A DNA stretch of 64,000 nucleotides from Paraburkholderia heleia NBRC 101817 (GCF_000739775.1 NZ_BBJH01000006.1:62001-126000), one strand, 5' to 3'; shown: positions 18,128 to 27,355, numbered from the stretch's first letter. Made by a program: numbers and translations. Notes: a model not told the origin generated them from the sequence alone.

Positions 18128-19066
18128 ATGCGCCAGCAAGGTCAAGTGATCGACACCTATCTATTGCGGGTGTTGAAGACGTTGCTTGATGAGCGCAGCG
18201 TCACGCGGGCCGCCATCCAGCTTAATCAATCGCAACCCGCAGTCAGCGCGGCATTACGACGACTGCGAGACGCGATTGGTGACCCGCTGCTTGTGCGTGG
18301 AAAATCGGGCATGGTTCCAACTGAGTACGCTTTGGAGTTATTAGTGCCGGCCCGCAAGGCGTTGGGCGAGATAGACAAAATTGCAATTCAGCGCGCGACT
18401 TTCTCGCTGCCTGATTGCGTTCGGTGCTTTCGTATCGGCTGCCCCGATTACCTCAGTGCGTCGTTCATGCCCGATATGGTCAAAATTTTCAGGCGCGAAG
18501 CGCCGGCGGCGTCGCTAGAATTCGTCTCTCTGGGGCTGCCGCTCGACGTTGAATCTGCGATGGAAACTGGAGCACTGGATCTTGTCATAGGAAACTGGCC
18601 CACACCGACAAAACAGCTTCGTCGGGCCATCCTGATGAGCGACGAAGTTGTGTGCCTGGTTGGCGACGGCCATCCGTTGGCCAAGCGGGAGAAAATTACG
18701 GTTGAGGACTATGAACGGGCGGCTCATATCGCCCCATCACCTCATTCGATGGGCCAGCCAGGCGCGATCGATGTACATCTTGCCGGGGAAAAGTTGAGAC
18801 GGAAGCTAGCGGTCGAGCTTCCCTATTTCAATCTGGCACCTTACGCACTGGTGAATTCGGATCTTGTCTTTACTACGACCCGGCGGTTTGCAGAGCACTT
18901 CGCGCGACTGCTTCCTTTGAAGGTGCTTACGTCGCCAATCGTCTTCCCTTCAGTTGACTATCATCATCTTTGGCATGAGCGAAGTCACTATCCGGATGAA
19001 GTGCAATGGTTGCGTGGGATATTGAAAAGGGCGATAAGGCGTCAGACCGGCGTTGTCAGATCATAA
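18128..19066 (+). CDS. LysR-family transcriptional regulator
   Basis: The 312-residue protein shows the NodD/LeuO-like LysR N-terminus YLLRVLKTLLDERSVTRAAI, then QPAVSAALRRLRDAIGDPLL (about residues 12-53), and a periplasmic-binding-like effector domain. It lies directly after the amidohydrolase on the same strand, so it may be a pathway-specific activator of the permease-amidohydrolase unit, which then has LysR genes on both sides. Confidence 0.9.
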   Translation: MRQQGQVIDTYLLRVLKTLLDERSVTRAAIQLNQSQPAVSAALRRLRDAIGDPLLVRGKSGMVPTEYALELLVPARKALGEIDKIAIQRATFSLPDCVRCFRIGCPDYLSASFMPDMVKIFRREAPAASLEFVSLGLPLDVESAMETGALDLVIGNWPTPTKQLRRAILMSDEVVCLVGDGHPLAKREKITVEDYERAAHIAPSPHSMGQPGAIDVHLAGEKLRRKLAVELPYFNLAPYALVNSDLVFTTTRRFAEHFARLLPLKVLTSPIVFPSVDYHHLWHERSHYPDEVQWLRGILKRAIRRQTGVVRS

Positions 19067-19678
19067 GGTAGGCAGCCGGGTTACACGGGACAATGTAGAC
19101 ACCGAAATCACTCGATCAGGGTTACCGTCTCCCGGCTGGGTCGTAAATTGCAAGGTACGCTGCTACTGCGCTTCTGAGTTCGCGACATGCCAGGCGATCT
19201 GTGCTGGCGCAAGAAATTCGGCAACGGCTTTGTCCACCAGTCAGAAGCCTCGCGCCGAAAGCGCTGCAGTACGGGGTATGTGATGAGACTTGCGTCACGC
19301 GGCGCGGCGCCCCCTGCTTCTTGGCGCACGTTTGAGGCAGGTGGCGGAGGTCCGAGTCCGGCCACTACGGAGGTCCGCGACAGTTCCGAAAGTCCGCTCA
19401 CGGTCTTTGAGCGAAGGCCGAACTCTCGATTTGGGCGACTGCTGTTCGGCGATAAGCGGACTGCCACGAACTGAGTCCGGATGACTCTACTGGGTCGGGT
19501 ACAGCCGATCGCAACTAGCGCTGCTGTTCGCCCCCGTTTGCAAACCGCGTCGGGCGGCACGCGGCCAAAAGCGGCTGGCCCTCGTGGCCGCTCATCCGCC
19601 TCCCGATCGTCGGCTCCGTGCTCTTTACCGGCCGCTGCCAGATGCGAAGATCACAAGCGGATCGGCAAACATGAACGC
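19067..19678. other. Intergenic region with decayed repeat
   Basis: The 612 bases hold no supported gene. The segment GTCCGAGTCCGGCCACTACG and the stretch to about 19600 (GGGTCGGGTACAGCC, CGCGGCCAAAAGCGGCTGG) look like rearranged pieces of the same GC-rich intergenic repeat family. They are too diverged to delimit. Confidence 0.35.
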
Positions 19679-20614
19679 TCAGGTGTGCAGAGACGCGGCA
19701 ATACGCACCTTCACGGCGGCCACGCAATCCAGCGCCGTAGCCAGCACGGGGTTTGGCGAGCCGTCGCCATAGTAGAGCCGCACCGTTTCAAGAAAGCGCG
19801 CGCCTTCGATCGGGAGAATCGCGAGCGTGCCGCGTCGTGCCACGGTCAACGGCATCAACGCCAGAAACGGATAAAGGCCGAGCATCGTTTCGTTCGCCTG
19901 GATCGAAACCGACTGCACGCAGCCCGCCGGCAACTCAAGACCGCCACGTTGCAGCCAGCGTTCGAGGGCAACGAAGGTGGGCGCCTCACGCGGCGGCAGG
20001 ATCCACGGCAAGCCGGCAAGATCGGCTCGCTTGACGGCACGCCGCGCCGCGAGCGGATGATCGCGTCCGCACACGACCACGATAGGATCGTCCAGCAACG
20101 CGCGCGACGCCAGCGCACCCACGCCGTCCTGCGGTTCCGTGCGGCTCAGCACGATATCGAGGCTGCCTGCGGCGAGCATCAGAAAAAGCCGGTCGCTCGT
20201 CGCTTCGAAAAACGACACGTTCACGTGCGGCGCGCGCTTTTTGAGTTCGAGCACGAGTTCAGGCGCAAACACCGGCAGCACGGTCGGCACCGCTCCGACG
20301 GCGATGCGCCCCGAGAGCCCGCTCGTGAGCGCATCGACCTCGTAGCGCGCCCGCTCGATTTGATGAAACACCTCGCGCGCATGCCGCAGCAGCACCTCGC
20401 CCACGGCCGTGAACCGCAACCGGTTGCCCACGCGCTCGAGTGCCGGTGTGCCGAGCCCCTCCTCCAGATCGGCGAGCTGCTTCGACACGGCAGGCTGCGT
20501 GAGATTCAGGCGCTCGGCCACGAGGCGGATCTGCCCGACGCTGTCGAACAGCGTGAGCAGGCGCAAATGACTGAGCTTCAGTCCAGCCTCGAAGAATCGC
20601 TCGATCGGGTCCAT
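19679..20614 (-). CDS. LysR-family transcriptional regulator (GbpR/CbbR-like)
   Basis: The 311-residue protein has LRLLTLFDSVGQIRLVAERL and QPAVSKQLADLEEGLGTPAL as the LysR DNA-binding domain (about 17-57). An effector domain follows with SGRIAVGAVPTVLPVFAPEL. It resembles the sugar-responsive GbpR-type group. It diverges from the sulfatase-MFS-oxidase operon at 20759, and a 25-bp perfect dyad lies 22 bp upstream of its start, so it almost certainly controls that operon. Confidence 0.92.
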   Translation of the reverse strand: MDPIERFFEAGLKLSHLRLLTLFDSVGQIRLVAERLNLTQPAVSKQLADLEEGLGTPALERVGNRLRFTAVGEVLLRHAREVFHQIERARYEVDALTSGLSGRIAVGAVPTVLPVFAPELVLELKKRAPHVNVSFFEATSDRLFLMLAAGSLDIVLSRTEPQDGVGALASRALLDDPIVVVCGRDHPLAARRAVKRADLAGLPWILPPREAPTFVALERWLQRGGLELPAGCVQSVSIQANETMLGLYPFLALMPLTVARRGTLAILPIEGARFLETVRLYYGDGSPNPVLATALDCVAAVKVRIAASLHT

Positions 20615-20635
20615 GGTCGGCTACCGGTGGTCTTC

Positions 20636-20660
20636 TGCGAATAACAAAAAGTTATTCGCA
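20636..20660. promoter_or_regulatory. 25-bp inverted repeat, probable LysR operator of the sulfatase operon
   Basis: TGCGAATAAC and GTTATTCGCA form perfect 10-bp arms around AAAAA. The site sits in the 144-base divergent gap between lysR (start 20614) and the sulfatase (start 20759). It contains ATAAC/GTTAT half-sites typical of LysR dimers. Confidence 0.7.
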
Positions 20661-20758
20661 TTTCAAAAATGGTCACTTGCCTCTCATGCGCGAGCGTACC
20701 ACTATTGAGGGCAGGAGACACGGCCGCGCCCCTTGCCAGGCGGCCCGACAATTCGATC

Positions 20759-22189
20759 ATGCGACCCACGAACGTCCTTTTCATCCTCTCGGACGAGCAT
20801 CAGCACAGCCTCATGGGCTGCGCAGGCCATCCGCTCATCCACACGCCCAATCTCGACGCGCTCGCCGCGCGCGGCACACGTTTTTCGAACGCCTATACGC
20901 CTTCGCCGATCTGCGTGCCCGCACGGGCGAGTCTCGCGACGGGCCGCCACGTTCACGATATCCGCTGCTGGGACAACGCCCTCGCCTATGACGGCGTGCC
21001 GCGTGGCTGGGCGCATCATCTCGCCGATCACGATGTGCTCTGCGAGTCGGTTGGCAAGCTCCACTACCGCTCGGACGACGCGCCCGTGGGCTTTCACCGG
21101 CAGCATCACGCGGTGCACATCCTCGACGGCATCGGCCAGGTCTGGGGCTCGGTGCGCGCGCCGCTGCCCGAAACGATGGGACGCTCGCCGCTTTACGACA
21201 AGATCGGCGCGGGCACGTCGAGTTACAACCGCTTCGACATGCGCGTGGCCGACACGGCGGTGACGTGGCTCGGCGAACACGCGCGCGACGAGCGCCCGTG
21301 GGTGCTCTATGTGGGTCTCGTCGCGCCGCATTTCCCGCTCGTCGTGCCCCAGGAATGGCTCGATCTGTATCCGCCCGAATCGCTCGATCTGCCGCTGCTG
21401 CATCCGTCGACGGGTTACGTGCGGCACCCGTGGGTCGAGCGCCAGGCGCGCCATATGGACCACGATTCGGCCATCGGCAGCGAGGAGCGGCGGCGTCTCG
21501 CGGTGGCCTGCTATCTCGCGCTCGTTTCGTTCATGGACGCGCAAGCCGGCAAGGTGCTCGACGCGTTGCGCGCGAACGGCCTGGAAGACACGACCACCGT
21601 GATCTACAGCAGCGACCACGGCGACAATCTCGGCAAACGCGGCATGTGGAACAAGTGCCTGATGTACCGGGAATCGACTGGCGTGCCGATGATCCTCGCC
21701 GGCCCCGGCATTCCGGCGGGCAAGGTCAACGAAACACCGGTGTCGCTCGTCGATGTCCAGAACACGCTGCTCGATCTGACCGGCTGCCCTGAAACGCTGA
21801 TGACGGGTCCGGGCACGTCGCTCGCGCAGTTGGCTAACGCGCCCGCGCAGCGTGAGCGGCTCGCGTTCAGCGAGTATCACGCGGTGGGCTCGGAAGCGGC
21901 GGCCTACATGCTCGCCGACGCGCGCTACAAGTATCACTATTACGTTGGCCTGCGCCCCGAGTTATTCGATCTCGAACGAGACCCCGAAGAGCTGAACGAC
22001 GTGGCCGCCGATCCCGCCTACGCGCACGTGCTCGAGCGTTTCGAAGCGCAGTTGCGCGCGTGGCTCGATCCCGAAGCCGTCGATGCCGCCGCGAAAGCCG
22101 ATCAGGCGCGGCTGATCGAATCCTTCGGCGGACGCGAGGCCGCGCTCAGGACCGGCACGCCCGCCGCGACACCGGTCCCGGCGGCATAG
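20759..22189 (+). CDS. Type I sulfatase / phosphonate monoester hydrolase family
   Basis: The 476-residue protein belongs to the alkaline-phosphatase-superfamily sulfatases. Cys52 lies in ICVPARASLATGR, the C-x-P-x-R signature for conversion to the catalytic formylglycine. Metal-site segments FILSDEHQHS (N-terminal, Asp12) and YSSDHGDNLGKRG are present. No signal peptide is seen, so it probably acts in the cytoplasm on an imported sulfate or phosphonate ester. The ATG was chosen because the family N-terminus begins there, although the ribosome site is weak. It is first in an operon with an MFS importer and a GlcD-like oxidase. The substrate is unknown; choline-sulfatase-like and phosphonate monoesterase-like roles are both possible. 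Confidence 0.88.
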   Translation: MRPTNVLFILSDEHQHSLMGCAGHPLIHTPNLDALAARGTRFSNAYTPSPICVPARASLATGRHVHDIRCWDNALAYDGVPRGWAHHLADHDVLCESVGKLHYRSDDAPVGFHRQHHAVHILDGIGQVWGSVRAPLPETMGRSPLYDKIGAGTSSYNRFDMRVADTAVTWLGEHARDERPWVLYVGLVAPHFPLVVPQEWLDLYPPESLDLPLLHPSTGYVRHPWVERQARHMDHDSAIGSEERRRLAVACYLALVSFMDAQAGKVLDALRANGLEDTTTVIYSSDHGDNLGKRGMWNKCLMYRESTGVPMILAGPGIPAGKVNETPVSLVDVQNTLLDLTGCPETLMTGPGTSLAQLANAPAQRERLAFSEYHAVGSEAAAYMLADARYKYHYYVGLRPELFDLERDPEELNDVAADPAYAHVLERFEAQLRAWLDPEAVDAAAKADQARLIESFGGREAALRTGTPAATPVPAA

Positions 22190-22248
22190 CGCGTGCCACC
22201 GCGCGAGCGGCAACATGAGAAGACGACAAAGACAGACTGGAGACGACG

Positions 22249-23553
22249 ATGCCATCAGCCCGACTCGCCGCGGCCGCCGCGCCTGCCGGCCTCAAGCGCA
22301 AGTGGAAGACAGTGATACTCGCGAGCCTCGGTGGCTCGCTCGAGATCTACGACTTCATCATCTACGGCGTGTTCGCGCGCGAGATCGCGAGGCAGTTCTT
22401 TCCCGCTGCCGATCCGATCGCCTCGCTCATCAGCACCTTCAGCGTGTTCGCGATCGGCTACGTCTCGCGGCCGCTCGGCGGCATCGTGCTGTCGAGCCTC
22501 GGCGACCGCTTCGGCCGGCGCGCGATCTTTCTCGTTTCCGTGCTGGCGATGTCGGCGTCGACGATCGGCATCGGCCTCATTCCCGGCTACGCGAGCATCG
22601 GCGTATTCGCGCCCGTGCTGCTCGTATTGCTGCGTCTCGCACAGGGCTTCTTTCTCGCGGGCGAATTGCCGTGCTCGATCACGTACGTCGTCGAAGAGAT
22701 GCCGCAGCGCGCGAGCCTGGTCGGCGGTCTCGTCGTGTTCTGCCTCAATTCAGGTGTGCTTACGGCAACGCTGATGAGCCTTGCGCTGCATGCAACGCTC
22801 GACGCCGCCGACGTCATTACGTATGGCTGGCGCATCGCGTTCATTTTGGGCGGACTGACCGGGCTGCTCTCATACTGGCTGCGCACGTCGCTCGAGGAAT
22901 CGGCGGAATTCCAGCGCCTGCGCAGCCGCAAGGACAAGCGCCCGTTTCGCACGGTGCTCGCGACGTTTGCGTGGCAGGTCGCGGCGGGCGTGGGCGTGGC
23001 GGGCATCGTCAACGCGGCAAACAGCCTGCTCTTCGTCGTGTTGCCGTCGTATCTCACGACCGTGCTGCACTATTCGCCCGCAATTGCGAGCGCGGCCCAA
23101 AACGTCGGCATCGCGACGATGTCGGCGTCGTTGCTCGCCTGCGCCTGGCTCGGCGACCGCATCCCGCCGCGTCTCGTGCATCGCGCGGGCGCGCTCATCA
23201 TGCTTGCGGGAAGCTATCCGTTCTACCGGCTCGTGGCCGCGCATGGCATCGATCCATTCACGACGTTCGCCGTGATCGGCTTCGTCGGTGGCTTCGTGAA
23301 CGGCACCTACGCGTTCCTGCTCGCCGATCTCTTCCCCACCCACGTGCGCTTTTCCGGCATCGCGCTCTCGCTCAATCTCGCGACCGTGCTGTTCACGGGC
23401 ATCACGCCGCTCGTCGTGACCGATCTGCTGCATCGCGTCGGACCTGTGGCGCCTGGCCTCTACATGACGGTGGTCGCGTGCATCGGACTCGTTGCCGGCC
23501 TCGCGCTCAAGCGGCTCGGTGGCAAGGTCGAGCGTATGCATCAGGCCGACTGA
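22249..23553 (+). CDS. MFS transporter, metabolite:H+ symporter type
   Basis: The 434-residue inner-membrane protein has about 12 membrane segments. It carries SLEIYDFIIYGVFA near residues 31-44 (the GxxxEWYDFxLYG-like signature of MHS carriers) and GDRFGRRAIF in the first cytoplasmic loop. MHS members take up organic anions such as alpha-ketoglutarate, citrate or shikimate. It lies between the sulfatase and the FAD oxidase, so it may import the sulfate ester or hydroxyacid they act on. The start follows GGAGACGACG. Confidence 0.9.
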   Translation: MPSARLAAAAAPAGLKRKWKTVILASLGGSLEIYDFIIYGVFAREIARQFFPAADPIASLISTFSVFAIGYVSRPLGGIVLSSLGDRFGRRAIFLVSVLAMSASTIGIGLIPGYASIGVFAPVLLVLLRLAQGFFLAGELPCSITYVVEEMPQRASLVGGLVVFCLNSGVLTATLMSLALHATLDAADVITYGWRIAFILGGLTGLLSYWLRTSLEESAEFQRLRSRKDKRPFRTVLATFAWQVAAGVGVAGIVNAANSLLFVVLPSYLTTVLHYSPAIASAAQNVGIATMSASLLACAWLGDRIPPRLVHRAGALIMLAGSYPFYRLVAAHGIDPFTTFAVIGFVGGFVNGTYAFLLADLFPTHVRFSGIALSLNLATVLFTGITPLVVTDLLHRVGPVAPGLYMTVVACIGLVAGLALKRLGGKVERMHQAD

Positions 23554-23592
23554 ACGACACGCCCGACACCTTCTATTCCATCCGACGAAACC

Positions 23593-24984
23593 ATGCAAGC
23601 CTCGCCTCTAATGTCTCTCCCCGACGCGCTCGCGAATGCGCTTGGCGCCGACCGCGTGAGCACCGATCCGGCCGTCGCCGACGCCCACGCTGCCGACTGG
23701 AGCGACGCCCCACGTTGCGCGCCGCCGCTCGTGCTCCTGCCGCGCACGCCCGAGGAAGTCGCACGCGCGCTCGCCGTGCTCTCCCAGTATCGACAGCCCG
23801 TAGTCGTCCAAGGCGGCTTGACCGGCCTCGCTGGCGCGGCCACGCCGCAGGCGGGCGAAGTGGCGCTTTCGCTTGCGCGCCTGAACGCGGTGGAGACGTT
23901 TGATACGATCGGCGGCACCGTGACCGTCCAGGCAGGCGTCCTCCTCGAGCAGCTGCAAACGCACGTCGAAGCCGAAGGCTGGTTCTTCCCGCTCGATCTG
24001 AGCGCGCGCGGCTCGTGCCAGTTGGGCGGCAATGCGGCGACGAATGCGGGCGGCAATCGCGTCGTCCGGTTTGGCACGATGCGCGAGCGCATTCTCGGTC
24101 TCGAAGTCGCCATGCCCGACGGCACCGTGCTGCCAATGCTCAATCGCGTGACGAAGAACACCACGGGCATCGATCTCAAGCAGTTGTTCATCGGCTCGGA
24201 AGGCTTGCTCGGTGTCATCACGCGTCTCGTGCTCAAGCTCGAACCGAAGCCCGCCGCCGCGCAGACGGCATTGTGCGCGCTCGGCTCATTCGACGCGGCC
24301 GCGCGGTTGCTCAAAAGCTTACGCATGCGCTTGCCGGGCCTTTCGTCGTTCGAACTCATGTGGGACGACTTCATGCTCGCGGCCTGCGACGTGGCGAAGC
24401 TCAAGCCCGCCTTTTCGATGCGCTATCCGGTCTACGCGCTCGTCGAAACATTGGGCGAAGCCAGCGACGACGCACAGCGCGCGCTCGAAGCCGCGCTCGG
24501 CGACGCACTGGAAGCCGGCACGATCGACGATGTGATCGTCGCCCAGTCGCTGGAGCAGGCGAAGCAGTTGTGGGCCGCGCGCGAGTCGGTCGGCGAGTTG
24601 CTTGCCGCCACGCGGCCGCACGCCGCCTTCGACGTGGGCGTGCCGATGGAGCAGATGGAACGTTGCGTCGCGACGCTGCGCGCACGGCTCGAAGAAAAAT
24701 TCGCACAGCAGAGGCATCTGTTCTTCGGCCATCTCGGCGACGGCAATCTGCACGTGCTAAGCGGCCCGTACGCCGACGAAGCCGCGCTGCTCGACGTCGA
24801 GGCGCTCGTCTACGAGACAGTGCGCGAAGCGGGTGGCTGCATTTCGGCGGAGCACGGCATTGGCGTGGTCAAGCGACCGTTTCTCGGACTGACGCGCTCG
24901 GATGCAGAGCTCGATCTGATGCGCAAGCTCAAGACCGCGATTGACCCATCGAACATTCTCAACGGCGGCCGGGTGATCCCTTGA
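23593..24984 (+). CDS. FAD-linked 2-hydroxyacid dehydrogenase (GlcD / D-lactate dehydrogenase-like)
   Basis: The 463-residue protein is a VAO/PCMH-type flavoprotein. FAD-binding residues lie in VVQGGLTGLAGAA (about 72-84) and SCQLGGNAATNAGGNRVVRF (about 140-160). The C-terminal substrate domain contains FFGHLGDGNLHV and CISAEHGIGVVKRPFL. Members oxidise D-lactate, glycolate or D-2-hydroxyglutarate and pass electrons to a quinone or cytochrome. It ends the sulfatase operon. Two Met codons (1 and 7) are near the start. The 2-hydroxyacid could be the product released by the sulfatase; that link is inferred. Confidence 0.9.
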   Translation: MQASPLMSLPDALANALGADRVSTDPAVADAHAADWSDAPRCAPPLVLLPRTPEEVARALAVLSQYRQPVVVQGGLTGLAGAATPQAGEVALSLARLNAVETFDTIGGTVTVQAGVLLEQLQTHVEAEGWFFPLDLSARGSCQLGGNAATNAGGNRVVRFGTMRERILGLEVAMPDGTVLPMLNRVTKNTTGIDLKQLFIGSEGLLGVITRLVLKLEPKPAAAQTALCALGSFDAAARLLKSLRMRLPGLSSFELMWDDFMLAACDVAKLKPAFSMRYPVYALVETLGEASDDAQRALEAALGDALEAGTIDDVIVAQSLEQAKQLWAARESVGELLAATRPHAAFDVGVPMEQMERCVATLRARLEEKFAQQRHLFFGHLGDGNLHVLSGPYADEAALLDVEALVYETVREAGGCISAEHGIGVVKRPFLGLTRSDAELDLMRKLKTAIDPSNILNGGRVIP

Positions 24985-24997
24985 GCAATCAGGCACC

Positions 24998-25396
24998 GTG
25001 CGCACCAATGCTGACGTCGATCAGCCGCATAACCGTGTGGCGGTGGGCAAAGGCAGCGCCTACGATCTCCTTCTCACGCGCGAATTGAAACAAGCAGAGA
25101 TCGTGCGCGCGCCGACTTCGCCGACCGTCGTCCAGACGTTTCTCGAGCAGTGGCTCGACGTCGCAGCGGGCGTGAAGCAGTAGCTCGAAGGGGACGCCGC
25201 AAAGACCGGAGGATTGCGTCTACTCGACGAACGCTTCATTGTGATCCGGCAGGCGATGGGCGTGGCGAAGAGTCGAGGCGACCAGGTGGCAACAACGCTA
25301 CGCGATTTCGTTGAGGAGATGAAACGAAACGGCTTCGTTGCCAAAGCACTCGACCGCCACCGCATCATGGGTGCATCTATCGCGCCAATCAAATGA
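24998..25396 (+). pseudogene. Remnant of an amino-acid-type ABC transporter substrate-binding protein
   Basis: One reading frame reads VAVGKGSAYDLLLTRELKQA, then VRAPTSPTVVQTFLEQWLDV, then a TAG at 25181-25183. It resumes in the same frame with LEGDAAKTGGLRLLDERF, VIRQAMGVAKSRG and FVEEMKRNGFVAKALDRH. This is the C-terminal half of a periplasmic solute-binding protein of the family-3 type. The amber codon sits where homologues usually have Gln (VKQ-Q-LE), so a single CAG-to-TAG change explains it. The N-terminal half and signal peptide are missing at the junction with the preceding oxidase gene. A 22-codon frame at 25393-25461 follows and is not recognised. Confidence 0.75.
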
Positions 25397-25461
25397 TCCA
25401 CGCGGCATTGGAAGAGACGTTGAGAGACTTCAAAGCGACCGTGCGCGTACCGGTCGCCTAA

Positions 25462-25838
25462 TTTGCAGCGCAGCGCCGCCGCGTCTTTAGCGGCTAGACC
25501 GAGCAGTCTCCGGCGGACATGTCCCCGTGAATGGCCGTTGTATCCAGGTATCTGCCGTCGAAGCTTCACTGGGTCGAATGGCGGCTGAGGGTCGTGAAGA
25601 CCCGTTCGACGGCGGCGAGAGCTGCCATTCGTCGACGCCGATTCGCGAATGGCAGCAAGTCAACCGGCAGCCGACGCGCCGGTACCTTTCGCAGAACGAC
25701 TGCAATGGCCAACAACTTGCCAGCCGAGTCAGCGCACGAATGACCGTTCCAGTTTGCGACCTGCCGCACCCCTCGCATTAGGCCTGAAGGCAGGTTCAGC
25801 AGACGCGCGAATGGCGACGCAGGCCGTCATACGCGGCG
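25462..25838. other. Intergenic region with hairpins
   Basis: No gene was found in 377 bases. At 25621-25656 GCTGCCATTCG and CGAATGGCAGC are perfect 11-bp arms around 14 bases. A smaller GGGTC-GTGAA-GACCC hairpin lies just before it. The AATGGC/GGTCG vocabulary recalls the dispersed repeat family seen further left. Confidence 0.5.
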
Positions 25839-26696
25839 CTATCCATGCACCGGGCCCACGACATGATCTTTTGCAGCCGCCACGGCCGCCTTAGCGTCCG
25901 AAGTCAGAACCTCGCGAGGACGCTTGCCGTGCAGCATGCCGCAGGTCGACTCAAACCAGGCGGCAATCCGGAACTGGCTGTAGCCTGCAAAAACGCCCAG
26001 AATCTCTGCGACTTCGGCGATCGGATTGCCGGTTTCGTCGAAGAGGTAGGCGGGGTACAGGGGCTGGCCCGCCAGTTCAACGTCAAAAATCCTGGATTCC
26101 TTTTGCCACTGGTTCGTCACGGCCAACGGATCGGTCGCTTCCGGGTCGTGTCGCCTGCCGACAGTTTGTGCCGTCAACCATTCCGTTCCGTTGATGACCG
26201 CTGCGACGGCCTCCGATGATGGATCGATCGTAATGTTGCCGGTCCGACCGATGCTGCGATGAACTTTCTTACCGGAACCCTCACAAGCGGAAGGTCCCAG
26301 CCAGCTGTTCGTCGAGTGGTCTGGACATCGGGTTCGCTTCCAGCCCGCGCTGATCGTCTGTCCGGGGTTGCCGCATAGTTCGCACAGCCTGCCGCTCATC
26401 ATTTCGGCCAGTTCAATTATGGCTCGCTGTCGCGCGTCAGCGCCGGAGGCACTGAAGCGCAACGTCCCGAACTTTTCCTTGACCTGCGCTGCGACGACCT
26501 GCGGTGCGCCGTGCCTGGTAGCGAGTTGCAGTCTCGCGCACAACACATCGATCAGATCGAACCAGCCGTCCCCGCACCCGAATCCCCATAGGGAGAACAC
26601 CGTTGGCATGGCGTCTGCTTTTTCGGCGGCTACCGGACCGACGGCGAAGATGAGCGGATATCTTTCCCGCAGGATGTTCGATAGTTCTTCACGCAT
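25839..26696 (-). CDS. Fusion protein: Cys-pair N-terminal domain plus MbcA/ParS-like toxin-binding C-terminal domain
   Basis: This 285-residue protein is not a named family that I can identify with certainty. The N-terminal part has FGCGDGWFDLIDVL, VKEKFGTLRFSASG and a probable zinc site, CELCGNPG with RTRCPDHS (about residues 105-125). This pattern is found in many small phage- or island-associated proteins. From about residue 210 the segment LYPAYLFDETGNPIAEVAEI, AAWFEST, LHGKRPREVLTSD and AVAAAKDHV matches the Xre/MbcA/ParS antitoxin toxin-binding domain (YPAFQFD.., L.G.P.ELL). No RES toxin gene is adjacent. It starts the accessory island at its left edge. Confidence 0.55.
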   Translation of the reverse strand: MREELSNILRERYPLIFAVGPVAAEKADAMPTVFSLWGFGCGDGWFDLIDVLCARLQLATRHGAPQVVAAQVKEKFGTLRFSASGADARQRAIIELAEMMSGRLCELCGNPGQTISAGWKRTRCPDHSTNSWLGPSACEGSGKKVHRSIGRTGNITIDPSSEAVAAVINGTEWLTAQTVGRRHDPEATDPLAVTNQWQKESRIFDVELAGQPLYPAYLFDETGNPIAEVAEILGVFAGYSQFRIAAWFESTCGMLHGKRPREVLTSDAKAAVAAAKDHVVGPVHG

Positions 26697-26917
26697 CGTT
26701 CTCTTTCTCCGCCCCCCTCTATTGCAGAAGCAGCTACCCCTTCAATTCCATGGCGAGAGGCCACACCGCGAAACGCGAGGCTGCACTGAACCATGCGCTT
26801 CGCTCATCGCATGATTCGCCGGGCATCGTCAGTGACAAAAACGGCGCTCTCTCGTGCATATTTCGGCATTCAACTTGAGCCTGTGATTGCAGCGTTCAGA
26901 TCCACTGCTCCATGCCA

Positions 26918-27355
26918 TCAGCGTTGACCACCAAGAAAGTCGTACCAGTCGTGCGCGTAAGCACAGCCGTGATCGGGGATGCCCGACCCGGAGAGCTTCT
27001 GATCGAAGAATGTTCTGGCCGGCTCGGGAATTTCGTCCAGACGCACATAGCGGAAGCCCGCGTCGTTCACGCGCACCGTGACCTCTGGCTGTGCTGGCCG
27101 CGGCGGCAACGCTTCGCGGCCCTGGTTCCGTGCGGCAGCAAGACCGCGCGCGACGAGATCCCACACGCTGCCCGCCCATCTCGGATAACTGCGCACAATC
27201 GCCCGATCCCCGACCTCACCGAGTACCGCATCGTCCAGGACTACAGCGTAATCGGCGAGCGCACCGTTACGCACACGCGCGATATCCGCCGTCGCAATGA
27301 CACGCTTTCCGCTTTCCCGTCCACCGGGCAGTAGTTCAACCGTGATCCGAAGCAT
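26918..27355 (-). CDS. Conserved island protein of unknown function
   Basis: The 145-residue protein starts MLRITVELLPGGRESGKRVI, a beginning shared by many small accessory-element proteins, and continues with ATADIARVRNGALADYAVVL. The C-terminus FFDQKLSGSGIPDHGCAYAH looks like a short alpha-helical tail. No catalytic motif is visible. Its ATG overlaps the 3' end of the tandem-XRE gene by 20 bases, so the two are translationally coupled. It might act with that regulator. Confidence 0.6.
   Translation of the reverse strand: MLRITVELLPGGRESGKRVIATADIARVRNGALADYAVVLDDAVLGEVGDRAIVRSYPRWAGSVWDLVARGLAAARNQGREALPPRPAQPEVTVRVNDAGFRYVRLDEIPEPARTFFDQKLSGSGIPDHGCAYAHDWYDFLGGQR

Noticed and set aside
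19481..20644. Long plus-strand frame opposite the LysR gene
   Set aside because: It is antisense to a well-supported LysR gene and has only basic low-complexity sequence, an effect of high GC.
20702..21937. 411-codon minus-strand frame opposite the sulfatase
   Set aside because: Antisense to the sulfatase with its intact C-x-P-x-R site; His/Arg-rich composition typical of shadows.
22215..23903. Long Arg-rich open frame overlapping the MFS and oxidase genes
   Set aside because: It is a shifted frame of the MFS transporter and the GlcD-like gene; the composition is Arg/Ala biased, and both real genes show clear family motifs.
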